Positions 37,092-45,655 of a stretch of DNA of 64,000 nucleotides are shown here, piece by piece (the stretch's first letter is position 1; every line of letters starts with the position of its first letter). The notes under the pieces were generated by a model. That model was not told the origin of the DNA. It searched no databases and saw only the letters and a list, made by a program, of their open reading frames with translations. The stretch is from Austwickia sp. TVS 96-490-7B. GTDB taxonomy: Bacteria; Actinomycetota; Actinomycetes; Actinomycetales; Dermatophilaceae. Both the position numbers and the translations under genes were made by a program. The stretch spans positions 1 to 64,000 of the forward strand of contig NZ_JAHPZL010000008.1 of NCBI RefSeq assembly GCF_019331795.1, written 5' to 3'.

Positions 37092-38888
37092 TCAGGATCG
37101 AGACAACTCGCTGTAAATCGGTGCCCCAAAAACATCGATCTTGACGGGCTGCATCCGCTCGCCCCATCCCACCGTCGAATTGACATACCACAGTGGGATC
37201 TCCGGGAGGTCTTCCAGGATGGCTTTCTCTGCTTCCTTGTAAGCCTGCCGACGCCCTTCAGAATCCTTCGTGGCCGAGGCTTTTTCGAGCCAAGTCTGCG
37301 CCGCTGCGCCGTCGTACCCACTTGGGTTGTCAGATGCGTCAGCCCGGAAACGTGGATCGAGGAAACCACCCAGGTCAGGACGCACCATCCGACGGGTATC
37401 TAACAACGGCATGGCGAGTTCGTGTTTGGCCACGACCCTGGCCAAGGTGGCAGCGCTGGGGAAAGGATGCCCGGTGCATTCGATCCCCGTCGCCTGGGTG
37501 ATCTGAGAACACAACGCCTCCACTACCGGCAGTCCGCCAGCGTCAGCGGCGTATGCGATTTGTAGTGAGGTGGGCGGATCCTTGAGTTTGCCGACCATCT
37601 CTTTGGCTGCAGCGGCGTCGAAACGGCAGGTATCCCCACACAGGTCAGGGGAGTAGCCAGCGACCACTGGTGCCGCCAGATCAGAGGCTGGTGCGCGGGT
37701 CCCGGCGTACAAGCCACCGGCCAACGACGCCCGGTCGATGGACCGAGAAATAGCTTTGCGCAAGGCCAGTCCATCCGGTGTCGACCATGGCTTAGCCGAC
37801 ATGGGGAACACCAGCGATGTGGTCGCGCCGACGCTCTGGTTGAGCGCACGGAAGCCCAAGTCCGATTTATAGCGACCCACGTCAGGCAGCGGCATCGCAT
37901 CCAAAGCGTCCAACCGGCCGGAGCGCAACTGCGGATACGTCATCGCCGGATCCGGGAAGAACCTGAAGGTCAACCCGCCGTTGTGAGTTGGTTCGCCCCC
38001 GGAGTACGACGCATTGGGGATGAGGCGAGCTTCCTTGCCAGGGGCCCAGCCTCCGGCGAGCTGGTACGGCCCATTACCCACTGGCGCGGCAGCGTATGTC
38101 GCCGGGTCCTTCAGCGCCGCCGATGGCAACGGGGAGTAGGAGAGCAGCGCTAACCGGTCCCGGAAGGTGGCATCCGGGACAGCTAACTGGATCGTGAACT
38201 CCAGATCATTGACCAAGGTCAACCCGGTGAGCACCGTCGGGCGCTTCGCGGGATCCACCGTGCCCGGTCCGGACTTGCCCCCACCGGAAGGAGTCGGCGC
38301 CGGACTGCTCGGCGCGCTGTGTGCCGGGGAAGCCGACGGACGAGAACTTGTCGGTGACGATCCGGGCGTCCCACCAGGGGGGACCTCGGGATCGGGCTCT
38401 GGTAGTCCACGCATGGCCCGATACCCCGAGATCGGGCTGAAATGGTCAGCGTGGAGTTGCTTATGGGCAGGGTTCGCTGCGTAATTCCAGGCGTCGACGA
38501 AGGACGCCGCAGTCACCGGCTGCCCGTTACCAAACACCCATCCCTTACGCACCTTGACCGTGTACAAGGTGGGGCTGCTCTGTGACACATCCTCGGCCAC
38601 CTCGTTGACCAGCCGCCCTTTCGGGTCATAGCGCAACAAACCTCGATAAATCAACGAAGCGATCCTGGTGCCAAAATCCCCGCTGACGTCAGCAGGAAGC
38701 AGCTCCCGGGATGGTTCGACCGCATTCACCACGACCGGGATCTTGTCCGGACTCAACGGCGAGGAGGCAGCCGCTCCCCGCTGAGACGGCTGGTCCTGGT
38801 TGTCACTGCTGCATCCGGCCAGACCGATCACCAGGATGCCGGTCGTCACCGTCGCCACCCAAGGAACGGCGAAACGTCGACGCGACAT
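37092..38888 (-). CDS. Orphan peptide-binding lipoprotein, SBP family 5, with Pro/Ser insert
   Basis: A 598-residue exported receptor. The signal ends in IGLAGC (Cys26). The fold is family 5 (GWVFGNGQPVTAASFVDAWNYAANPAHK; LRKAISRSIDR; PLWYVNSTVGWGERMQPV). Residues about 162-217 are a Pro/Ser/Gly-rich low-complexity insert (PGGTPGSSPTSSRPSASP...) where the operon 2 paralogue has a short loop. ATG 38888 follows GGAGGT, preferred over an ATG 18 bases upstream. No permease or ATPase of the peptide class is adjacent, so it may feed one of the two transporters at 14-26 kb or act as a sensor. Confidence 0.88.
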   Translation of the reverse strand: MSRRRFAVPWVATVTTGILVIGLAGCSSDNQDQPSQRGAAASSPLSPDKIPVVVNAVEPSRELLPADVSGDFGTRIASLIYRGLLRYDPKGRLVNEVAEDVSQSSPTLYTVKVRKGWVFGNGQPVTAASFVDAWNYAANPAHKQLHADHFSPISGYRAMRGLPEPDPEVPPGGTPGSSPTSSRPSASPAHSAPSSPAPTPSGGGKSGPGTVDPAKRPTVLTGLTLVNDLEFTIQLAVPDATFRDRLALLSYSPLPSAALKDPATYAAAPVGNGPYQLAGGWAPGKEARLIPNASYSGGEPTHNGGLTFRFFPDPAMTYPQLRSGRLDALDAMPLPDVGRYKSDLGFRALNQSVGATTSLVFPMSAKPWSTPDGLALRKAISRSIDRASLAGGLYAGTRAPASDLAAPVVAGYSPDLCGDTCRFDAAAAKEMVGKLKDPPTSLQIAYAADAGGLPVVEALCSQITQATGIECTGHPFPSAATLARVVAKHELAMPLLDTRRMVRPDLGGFLDPRFRADASDNPSGYDGAAAQTWLEKASATKDSEGRRQAYKEAEKAILEDLPEIPLWYVNSTVGWGERMQPVKIDVFGAPIYSELSRS

Positions 38889-39032
38889 ACGACCTCCCTG
38901 CGGCACCGGCGGCCGCTGGTTGACGAGGGACAGGATGGGTATGGCACGACCCTACGCGATACTGCTGAACGTCAACTGGTCCGCCACGGCGGGTCCAGCC
39001 CCATCGAGGCCGGGGCAGAGCGTCGTCACCGG

Positions 39033-39038
39033 TAGAAT
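39033..39038 (+). promoter_or_regulatory. Candidate -10 for efp-nusB
   Basis: TAGAAT, 38 bases before the efp GTG. No clear -35 hexamer. Confidence 0.35.
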
Positions 39039-39076
39039 CGTGGCGATCCCTTTGTGTCGAGAAGAGAGACGACCAC

Positions 39077-39637
39077 GTGGCAACCACGAACGACCTGAAA
39101 AACGGCTTGGTCCTCAACATTGACGGTCAGCTGTGGACCGTCATCGAGTTCCAGCACGTCAAGCCCGGCAAGGGCGGTGCCTTCGTGCGCACCAAGCTGA
39201 AGAACGTGCTCTCAGGCAAGGTCGTCGACAAGACGTTCAACGCCGGCACCAAGGTCGAGACCAGCAACGTCGACAAGCGCACCATGCAGTACCTCTACAA
39301 GGACGGCGACGACTTCGTCTTCATGGACGGCAAGACCTTCGACCAGCTGTATGTCAGCAGCGCTGTCGTCGGCGACGCCGAGAAATACATGCTGGAAAAC
39401 CAGGACGCCATCGTCGCCACGCACGACGGTTCGCCGCTGTTCGTCGAACTCCCAGCCTCCGTCGAGTTGGTCATCACTTACACCGAGCCGGGCCTGCAAG
39501 GTGACCGCTCCACTGGCGGCACCAAGCCTGCGACGTTGGAAACGGGCGCGGAGATCCAGGTGCCGCTGTTCCTGGAGCAGGGCACTAAGGTCAAGGTTGA
39601 CACCCGCGACGGCAGCTACCTGGGTCGCGTCAACTGA
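39077..39637 (+). CDS. efp: Elongation factor P
   Basis: Rescues ribosomes stalled at polyproline by binding between the P and E sites. The 186-residue protein has the three-domain layout and normal length. The functional loop is [12 protein letters not shown] with Lys32 at the tip; domain III ends with the family signature [13 protein letters not shown]. Start is GTG 39077. Its stop overlaps the nusB ATG by one base (TGATG). In many actinomycetes efp follows aroB and pepQ; here an ABC exporter and a lipoprotein stand between. No EF-P modification gene is seen nearby. Confidence 0.98.
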   Translation: MATTNDLKNGLVLNIDGQLWTVIEFQHVKPGKGGAFVRTKLKNVLSGKVVDKTFNAGTKVETSNVDKRTMQYLYKDGDDFVFMDGKTFDQLYVSSAVVGDAEKYMLENQDAIVATHDGSPLFVELPASVELVITYTEPGLQGDRSTGGTKPATLETGAEIQVPLFLEQGTKVKVDTRDGSYLGRVN

Positions 39638-40140
39638 TGTCGACCTCGTCCGGGCCGCATGAGGAGACCTCCGGCGCTCGCGGCGCCGCCGCGCGCGGGC
39701 GAGGTGGGCGAGAACCCCTCAGTGGTGCTCGCACCAAAGCTCGACGAGCCGCATTAGACCTGCTGTTCGAAGCCGAGCAGCGTGGCCTGAACGCCAGGAC
39801 TTTGCTGGCCGAGCGCACTGCTCGGCCGGTCGACGACAAACGGTTACGCCCCTACACCGTGACCCTCGTCGAAGGAGTGATCCACCGCTGGCGGGTCATC
39901 GAGGAAGCCCTCGGCACCTACAGTCAGGGCTGGCCGGTCAGCAGGATGCCGGCGGTGGACCGAGCCATCCTGCGAGTCGGAGCTTGGGAGATCCTCTTCA
40001 ACGACGACGTCCCGGACGCCGTGGCAACCCAGCAGGCGGTGGAGTTGGCGACGGCCTTGTCGACCGATGAATCACCCAACTTCGTCAACGGTTTGCTGTC
40101 TCGGCTGTCCGAGGTGAAGGACACCATCGACCGCAGTTGA
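39637..40140 (+). CDS. nusB: Transcription antitermination protein NusB
   Basis: Binds boxA RNA with NusE for rRNA antitermination. The helical NusB domain runs from about residue 29 (RRAALDLLFEAEQRG) to the end, with SRMPAVDRAILRVGAWEILF and ATQQAVELATALSTDESPNFVNGLLSRL as the signature helices. The first 28 residues are a Gly/Ala/Arg-rich extension seen in actinobacterial NusB. Forms a two-gene operon with efp and ends at a very strong hairpin. Confidence 0.96.
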   Translation: MSTSSGPHEETSGARGAAARGRGGREPLSGARTKARRAALDLLFEAEQRGLNARTLLAERTARPVDDKRLRPYTVTLVEGVIHRWRVIEEALGTYSQGWPVSRMPAVDRAILRVGAWEILFNDDVPDAVATQQAVELATALSTDESPNFVNGLLSRLSEVKDTIDRS

Positions 40141-40162
40141 CCGGTACGACGAGATCGTGCGG

Positions 40163-40208
40163 TGTGGAGTGTGGGCCCGAGGAAAATTCCTCGGGCCCAC
40201 ACTCCACA
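40163..40208 (+). terminator. Long hairpin terminator after nusB
   Basis: Perfect 22-bp stem (40163-40184 with 40187-40208) around AA, starting 23 bases after the nusB stop. No T-run. It isolates the following protease gene from nusB transcription. Confidence 0.75.
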
Positions 40209-40323
40209 GTGGCGGCGACTGGTCTGATGGGCCTCTGCGACAGGGGTGTATCACCACGGCGGGTCACAGCCTCCCCTGGGTGACGGCGATATTCTCCGCC
40301 GTTCTTCCCGGAGGGAGCCAGCC

Positions 40324-41946
40324 ATGAACGCCAGGAACACCGGGTCATCGTCCCGGAAGGCAGCAGAGGGCGAAGGAAAATGCCCACCCCCGAACGCCGA
40401 AAACGTGCTCTTCCCACCTCGACTGGACGTCCTCGCGCTGGCCGAAGCCACCGGCGCAGGACCTGCCTACGCGACCATCCTCGAATCGATCTGCGGTTCC
40501 ACTGACGACAGCCAACCGGTCGAACAGTATGACGGGACTCTCGGCGTCAGTGTGGATTTCGTCGCTTCCCATCAGCGTCCAGTGGTGCAGGTGCAGTGGA
40601 ACGACGACCTTGGCAGTCGTTACACCGATCCCGGTGATGTCGCTGGAGTGAGATGGGGCAGCGGCACTTTGATTGCTCCTGACGTGATGCTGACCTGTGG
40701 GCACCTCTTTGACCAGGATCCTCATGGATGGCGGGTGCCACGTCAGAACGGCACCACCACCGCGATCAGCCCCACCGAGATCGCCAGCAACATGCACATC
40801 AACGTCGACTACCAGATCGACCCCACGGGAAACCTGCGAGCGGAGGTGCGTTTCCCGATCATCGAGCTCGTGGAGTACCGTCTCGGCGGAATTGACATGG
40901 CAGTCTGTCGTCTCGCAGGGACGCCTGGGGTGACCTACGGGGTGACCAGAGTTGCTACGGCAGATGCTGTTGTCGGCGACATGTTGGCGATCATCGGTCA
41001 TCCGGCAGGGCAGCCTAAACGGGTCGAAGCGGGCCCGGCAGTAGCGATCGGTGAAGGTCGAATTTCCTACAGCGACATTGACACCCTCGGTGGTAACTCC
41101 GGGTCGGGCATCCTGCAAGCGACCACCGGCAGACTGGTTGGCGTGCACACCAACGGAGGGTGCGCTGCGCAAGGCGGCGCCAACTCTGGGGTCACCATCG
41201 GTGCGGTGCTGGCGGTGTCTCCCACGGTGACGAAGCTGAGTCAGCGCACCGTGTTGGCGCAGGATGTCAACGGAACATTGCTCCAGCGAGACACCATTCG
41301 TGCGTGGGACTCCCACCTCGCCCAGGACACCCTTCTGGCTCAAGACACCGGGTTAGGCAAGGATTCCCAGCTCGCTCAGGACACGCTGCTGTCCAAGGAC
41401 ACCCATCTCGTTGCGGATACGCCGTTGGCACGGGATACCCACCTGTCGTATGACCTGAACACTGGTTGGCGTGACGTCGCCCATGCTGCGGCTCCACGGG
41501 AGGGCGTGTACACCGTTCTGCAGGAGGAAGGAACGAATGTCGACGACGTACTACACCGGACCTACACCAGCCGTGGCAAGGACATCCTGCAGCATGGTCA
41601 CACCAGTCGTGCCGGTGACACCACGAACACGTTCTACTCCGACGACGATCCACACACGTGGAACGAAAACGCGAATACCTTCTGCGAGGGTGCATGGAAC
41701 CCGGGGGCGGTCCTGCATGATCCGATCGTCAACCCTGTCAGTAGGACGACCCGGTTGCGCCCATTTGTCCAAGCGGGAGCTTTCCGCGTACTCAGTCCAG
41801 TTCAGCAGTACGGCGACATGTCAGAGGTGCCGATCGACTCGCAGGACGACTCCGTCGTAGTCGTCGACCGGGAAGAGTTGCTCGGGTTGTTGTCCCAGGC
41901 AGCTCAGGCTCTCGACGCTGCGATGGAGGAGCTGATGCGGTCATGA
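40324..41946 (+). CDS. Trypsin-like serine protease with tandem hexapeptide repeat tail
   Basis: A 540-residue protein, no signal peptide, so probably cytoplasmic. Residues about 75-300 are a chymotrypsin-fold protease with an apparently intact triad: His127 (TCGHLF), Asp191 (GGIDMAV) and Ser259 (GGNSGSG). Residues 319-372 are nine tandem hexapeptides of the form xLxxD(T/S), with degenerate copies at 310-315 and 373-378. A second stretch (about 400-450) is also rich in Thr, Ser and Asp (TYTSRGKD, TSRAGDTTNTFYSDDD). The tail ends in a helical segment (REELLGLLSQAAQALDAAMEELM). ATG 40324 follows GGAGGGAG. Its stop overlaps the start of an MvdD-like ATP-grasp gene, implying co-translation; the repeat tail is my candidate substrate of that ligase (inference). 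Confidence 0.85.
   Translation: MNARNTGSSSRKAAEGEGKCPPPNAENVLFPPRLDVLALAEATGAGPAYATILESICGSTDDSQPVEQYDGTLGVSVDFVASHQRPVVQVQWNDDLGSRYTDPGDVAGVRWGSGTLIAPDVMLTCGHLFDQDPHGWRVPRQNGTTTAISPTEIASNMHINVDYQIDPTGNLRAEVRFPIIELVEYRLGGIDMAVCRLAGTPGVTYGVTRVATADAVVGDMLAIIGHPAGQPKRVEAGPAVAIGEGRISYSDIDTLGGNSGSGILQATTGRLVGVHTNGGCAAQGGANSGVTIGAVLAVSPTVTKLSQRTVLAQDVNGTLLQRDTIRAWDSHLAQDTLLAQDTGLGKDSQLAQDTLLSKDTHLVADTPLARDTHLSYDLNTGWRDVAHAAAPREGVYTVLQEEGTNVDDVLHRTYTSRGKDILQHGHTSRAGDTTNTFYSDDDPHTWNENANTFCEGAWNPGAVLHDPIVNPVSRTTRLRPFVQAGAFRVLSPVQQYGDMSEVPIDSQDDSVVVVDREELLGLLSQAAQALDAAMEELMRS
41278..41439 (+). repeat. Nine tandem hexapeptide-coding units (xLxxD[T/S])
   Basis: Units in order: LLQRDT, IRAWDS, HLAQDT, LLAQDT, GLGKDS, QLAQDT, LLSKDT, HLVADT, PLARDT. 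Eighteen bases each with no indels; the DNA varies at third positions, so the pattern is kept at protein level. Position 5 is always Asp and position 6 always Thr or Ser; position 2 is Leu in eight of nine. Confidence 0.9.
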
Positions 41947-42962
41947 TCGGTATCGTCTCCTCCCCAGATGACTTGCATGCCCAGGTCGTCCGGGATGAGC
42001 TGGACGCTCGTGGGGCAGAGCACGTCCTGATTGATACAGGGTCACTTCCAGCGGTCACCAGTGTGACTGTCACCCAGCATGACGACACCTGGTCGGCGAT
42101 GTGGGATCGTGGAACCTTTGGGGGGCGGGTCGATGTCACGGATCTGCACGCGATGTGGTGGCGTCGACCGCAACCGTTTGACATTCCGGTGGAGGTGTCC
42201 GAGCCCATTGATCGGGATTTCGCTCGCGGTGAGTGTGCGGCATTCTTGACAGGGCTGTGGTCCTGCTTGGACGCCCGGTGGGTCAATGATCCGGACGCTG
42301 ATGAGGCAGCGAGTCGGAAGATGCGCCAGCTGAAGGTCGCAGCATCTTTGGGGCTGGATATTCCCCGGACTTGCATGACCAGCGATCCGGCGGTGGCCCG
42401 CGAGTTTATCGACGTCTTCGGTGGGGTCGCCCGCGACGATGGTTCTCTGGTTGGCGAGTCAGCGGTGATCTTCAAACCGTTTTCGGCCACTGAGGCGACA
42501 TGGCGGGAAACCCGCCCGGTTCGCACTGGTGACCTCGCATTATTGGACGGGGTGCGTTGCGCCCCAGTGATCTTTCAGGAGTATGTCGGTGGGGCGGATG
42601 TCAGGGTCACCGTGGTGGGAGAGCAGGTGTTTGCGGCTGCCACGAGGTGCGACGAGGGCGGTTATCCCTACGATTTCCGGGTCGATCCGGATCGGACCTG
42701 GTCGGTGCACCAGTTGCCGGAGCCCGTGGCCGCGGCGCTATTGGGGTTGCACCGTGCACTCGGGATTTGGTACGGCGCGGTGGACCTGCGGTTGACCCCT
42801 CAGGGTCGGTATGTCTTCTTAGAGGTCAACCCGGCAGGGCAATGGTTGTTCACTGAGTTGCCGACGGGCTTGGAGATCTCCGCTGCGTTGGCGGATCTGT
42901 TGGTGTTCTTTGATCGTGGTGGGACGCGAGGTGAGATGGCGAATAGATGCCAGGTCGGGTGA
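41943..42962 (+). CDS. MvdD-like ATP-grasp ligase (graspetide-type maturase)
   Basis: A 339-residue ATP-grasp enzyme resembling the MvdC/MvdD and TgmB group, which use ATP to join Thr/Ser or Lys side chains to Asp/Glu side chains in graspetide RiPPs. The N-terminal domain has WWRRP (72-76), typical of this group. The ATP-grasp core has VIFKPF (Lys178), the hinge FQEYV (211-215), and the metal-binding strand FLEVNPAGQW (292-301; Glu294, Asn296), whose NPxGQW ending is characteristic. Starts by ATGA overlap with the protease gene. No standard short precursor peptide is adjacent. The 3' end overlaps the convergent CHAT gene by 113 bases. RimK-like or other ligase activity is possible but the WWRRP and NPxGQW motifs argue for the graspetide branch. 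Confidence 0.88.
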   Translation: MIGIVSSPDDLHAQVVRDELDARGAEHVLIDTGSLPAVTSVTVTQHDDTWSAMWDRGTFGGRVDVTDLHAMWWRRPQPFDIPVEVSEPIDRDFARGECAAFLTGLWSCLDARWVNDPDADEAASRKMRQLKVAASLGLDIPRTCMTSDPAVAREFIDVFGGVARDDGSLVGESAVIFKPFSATEATWRETRPVRTGDLALLDGVRCAPVIFQEYVGGADVRVTVVGEQVFAAATRCDEGGYPYDFRVDPDRTWSVHQLPEPVAAALLGLHRALGIWYGAVDLRLTPQGRYVFLEVNPAGQWLFTELPTGLEISAALADLLVFFDRGGTRGEMANRCQVG

Positions 42963-45627
42963 TGGGCGCAGGTCCTGGTGTGTCATTGCGTGGCGGGGGG
43001 AGATGCCGCTGCCAAGGGCCCCCGAAGCAGGTGAACGGGGTGCCCAGCGGAAGTGTCGAGGCAGCAAGAGCCAAGGCCTGATCGGCTGGTGACCCATCGG
43101 CCAGGCCTTGATGCAGTTGGACCATCACTGCTGCGGTCTGTTCGTCGCGGACCGGAGTTAACGGGGCGATCACGGTGTGCACGCCGAGTGCGAGAAGCGC
43201 GGACGGCCACCCGAGTGGCTCCTCACCGGGGCGTGCGGTGCCCCGTCCGGTGTCGCAGGCGGACAAGACCACCAAGGACGCTCGGATGGTGCGGCTCTCC
43301 AATTCGTGAGCGAAGAAAGGGCCGTCAGCTAGCCGGAGCGAGCTGAACAGGGGGCTGCGCCGGTGATGGTCGCCATGAGCGGCGATGTGGACAATATCGG
43401 CAGTCGACAGCCCAGCGAGCAGATCGTCACGGGTGGCGGGGGATGGGGGCGGCGTGTCCTGACCGGTCCATACGGTCAGGACACGCCGGATCTCTGCTGG
43501 CGCGTGCGGCAGGCCAGGGCCGTGGAGGGACACGATCCGGGGTGGTCGAGGTTGTTGCTGCTCTTCTCGATTGAGTTGTCGAGACCAGCTGAGCAGGGAC
43601 GGCGCGAGGGTGGTGGGGTAGCCACGACGACTGGGGAGCATCCCCCAAGGGATGACGCCGAACAGATCCCCACCGAGGACGACCAACGACGAGCTTCCTG
43701 CCAACTGTATGGCGGGGACGAGGAGCTCATCCAGTGCGCTGAGAGAACGCCGGGTGGCATCGCTGACGAGGTGAGTGAGGAAGGGGTCATCAGCGACGCG
43801 TACGACAGCGTCGATGTCGTTGCTGACCCGGTCGATCTGTCGCCATAGCTGATCGGCGGGACCAAGATCGACCATCTGGGTGTTCCCCGTCGGGGGCGAG
43901 ATCACAGCCATGACATGGTGGTGCAGGTGGAGGAGCGCCAGGACCGTCGTACCGTGTCGGTGTGTCGTGGTGACGGCATCGACGATCTCAGCGTGGGACG
44001 GGCCGTGTGCGGTGACGTTGTCGAGGCGGCATCGGGCTCGCCACCGGGTGGCGGCGGTGGCGCGTTCCAGCCGTCGTACGTCGGCTCGGGCTTGCGCGGT
44101 CGTCGTCGAATCAGCGTGAGCGAGGTCATCGCGGGCTTGGCGCAACCTACTGAGCAGAAAGGCCTCTTCAGCGTCCGGTGGAGGATGGACGGGAACGAGA
44201 GGGTCGATGGCGCGTCGCCACCGTTCCAGTCGGTGAAGCACGCTCCAGGGTCGTCCGGAGTTGTAGGCCAGTCCTAGATCGAGGTCGGCGAGCCTACGGG
44301 CGTGGACAGCGAGCGCGGTACGGGCATCTAGACCTGCGATGCGAGATTGGGTGTTGGCGAGGTCGTCTGCGGCTCGGGCGAGCCGGGCTCGGGCGGCGCG
44401 GATCCGTCCTCGGGCGAGGTCGACCCGGATGCGGGCGTGGGCGTATCCCAGCCGTGCGGTCACGTGGGGGGATTGCGTCAGTGATCGGGCGTCGTCGAGG
44501 ACACGCGCTGCGATGTGAGCTGCGTGTATCGGGTCGTGACTATTGTCGGATCCGTCGCAGAGGGCTTCGGCCAGTTCGAGACGGGCAGCGGCAGCGGTGT
44601 CACTGTCGCCAATCGCTGTTGCCGCGTTGATCAGGTGGTGTGCGCTCTGGGCGCGGGCTGCGCAGCTGAGGTCAGGGGGAGTGGCCGCGAGGTCCGCCGC
44701 GTAGGCGGCGGCTTGGAGTTGGACGAGTCGGGCCCGGTTTTCCCACCATGGTTCGTGACGTCGGTGGAATTGATGGACGGCGTGTTCGGCGCGTCGGGCG
44801 GCGCGGAGAGGGTCGCCGAGGAGGAGTTCGCATCGGGCGAGATCGACGTCGATTTCGGTGACCTCCCGATGGACGCCGTCGGCGGTGAATGCGGCTGCGG
44901 ATTCGTGGAAGGCTTCAGCGGCTTCCCGGATTAGTCCTGCTTCGCAGAGGACTCGGGCCCGGTCGAGCAGGGTGATCCCGCAGTTCATCGCGATGCCGGT
45001 GCGGGCGGCGTCATCCATGAGCCGAAGCGCTTCGGGCAGGTCACCTTGGATGAAAGCGGCGCATCCTTGGTTGTGTCGGGCTTTGAACCACAAGGTGGTC
45101 AGTCCTGCCTCGTCAGCGAGTGTCGCCGCGGTGTCGAAATCAGTGCGAGCGGCGGCGATATCGTGGCATTGGTGGTGGAGGATGCCGCGATGCATGACCA
45201 GGCGGACCTGGTCGGCCAGGGGCATATCCAGTCGGTATTCCTCAGCTCGGCGCAGGGCGTCCAGAGCTCCAGTGATATCGCCGCAGCGAGCACGCAGGAT
45301 GCCTCGTTGGACGTCGCTGGCGGCGATCAGATCTGTGCGAGTGGCTTCGGTGGATTCTTCACTGATTCGGTCGAGTTCAGCTAAGGCGGCAGCGGGTCCT
45401 TCCCGGTCGAAGGTCACCCAGGTCGCAGTGAGACGGAGGCGCATCAGCAGGTCGTGGGGCAAAGACGTTCTCGACGTGGTGGCCAACTCTTGGGCGTGCA
45501 GCAGGCAGCGATGCCCGTCGTCGAGGTGATATCCGTTGAAAGCGATACGAGCTTGGTCGAGGAGGTCGTTGACCTGCTCGGCAAGGAGAGGGGGGTCCTC
45601 CGTCACTCTGGGAAACGGCGGGTGCAC
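42850..45627 (-). CDS. TPR-CHAT domain caspase-like protease
   Basis: About 925 residues. The N-terminal two thirds are tetratricopeptide-like helical repeats (for example CGDITGALDALRRAEEYR and GDLPEALRLMDDAARTG), a protein-binding scaffold. The C-terminal CHAT domain is a caspase-fold peptidase with catalytic His751 (VHIAAHGDHH) and Cys791 (LSACDTG), 40 residues apart as expected. Strands such as SSLVVLGGDLFGVIPWGMLPS and GVHTVIAPLTPVRDEQT are typical. The start is uncertain; GTG 45627 is the first good candidate after the upstream stop at 45656. The unconserved C-terminal 36 residues overlap the ATP-grasp gene. Last gene of a minus-strand operon led by a small acidic peptide and an ECF sigma factor. 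Confidence 0.85.
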   Translation of the reverse strand: MHPPFPRVTEDPPLLAEQVNDLLDQARIAFNGYHLDDGHRCLLHAQELATTSRTSLPHDLLMRLRLTATWVTFDREGPAAALAELDRISEESTEATRTDLIAASDVQRGILRARCGDITGALDALRRAEEYRLDMPLADQVRLVMHRGILHHQCHDIAAARTDFDTAATLADEAGLTTLWFKARHNQGCAAFIQGDLPEALRLMDDAARTGIAMNCGITLLDRARVLCEAGLIREAAEAFHESAAAFTADGVHREVTEIDVDLARCELLLGDPLRAARRAEHAVHQFHRRHEPWWENRARLVQLQAAAYAADLAATPPDLSCAARAQSAHHLINAATAIGDSDTAAAARLELAEALCDGSDNSHDPIHAAHIAARVLDDARSLTQSPHVTARLGYAHARIRVDLARGRIRAARARLARAADDLANTQSRIAGLDARTALAVHARRLADLDLGLAYNSGRPWSVLHRLERWRRAIDPLVPVHPPPDAEEAFLLSRLRQARDDLAHADSTTTAQARADVRRLERATAATRWRARCRLDNVTAHGPSHAEIVDAVTTTHRHGTTVLALLHLHHHVMAVISPPTGNTQMVDLGPADQLWRQIDRVSNDIDAVVRVADDPFLTHLVSDATRRSLSALDELLVPAIQLAGSSSLVVLGGDLFGVIPWGMLPSRRGYPTTLAPSLLSWSRQLNREEQQQPRPPRIVSLHGPGLPHAPAEIRRVLTVWTGQDTPPPSPATRDDLLAGLSTADIVHIAAHGDHHRRSPLFSSLRLADGPFFAHELESRTIRASLVVLSACDTGRGTARPGEEPLGWPSALLALGVHTVIAPLTPVRDEQTAAVMVQLHQGLADGSPADQALALAASTLPLGTPFTCFGGPWQRHLPPPRNDTPGPAPITRPGIYSPSHLASHHDQRTPTDPPTQRRSPSPSATQ

Positions 45628-45655
45628 TGTGGTGGTGTTGACCGGGTCCGTGGGT

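Noticed and set aside
41278-41439. Protease repeats as a CRISPR-like or simple DNA repeat
   Set aside because: The DNA units differ at most third positions and keep frame; the repetition is at protein level.
45046-45529. Plus-strand frames of 110-220 codons over the CHAT gene
   Set aside because: Antisense shadows of the TPR region, with Ser/Arg/Ala-rich composition.
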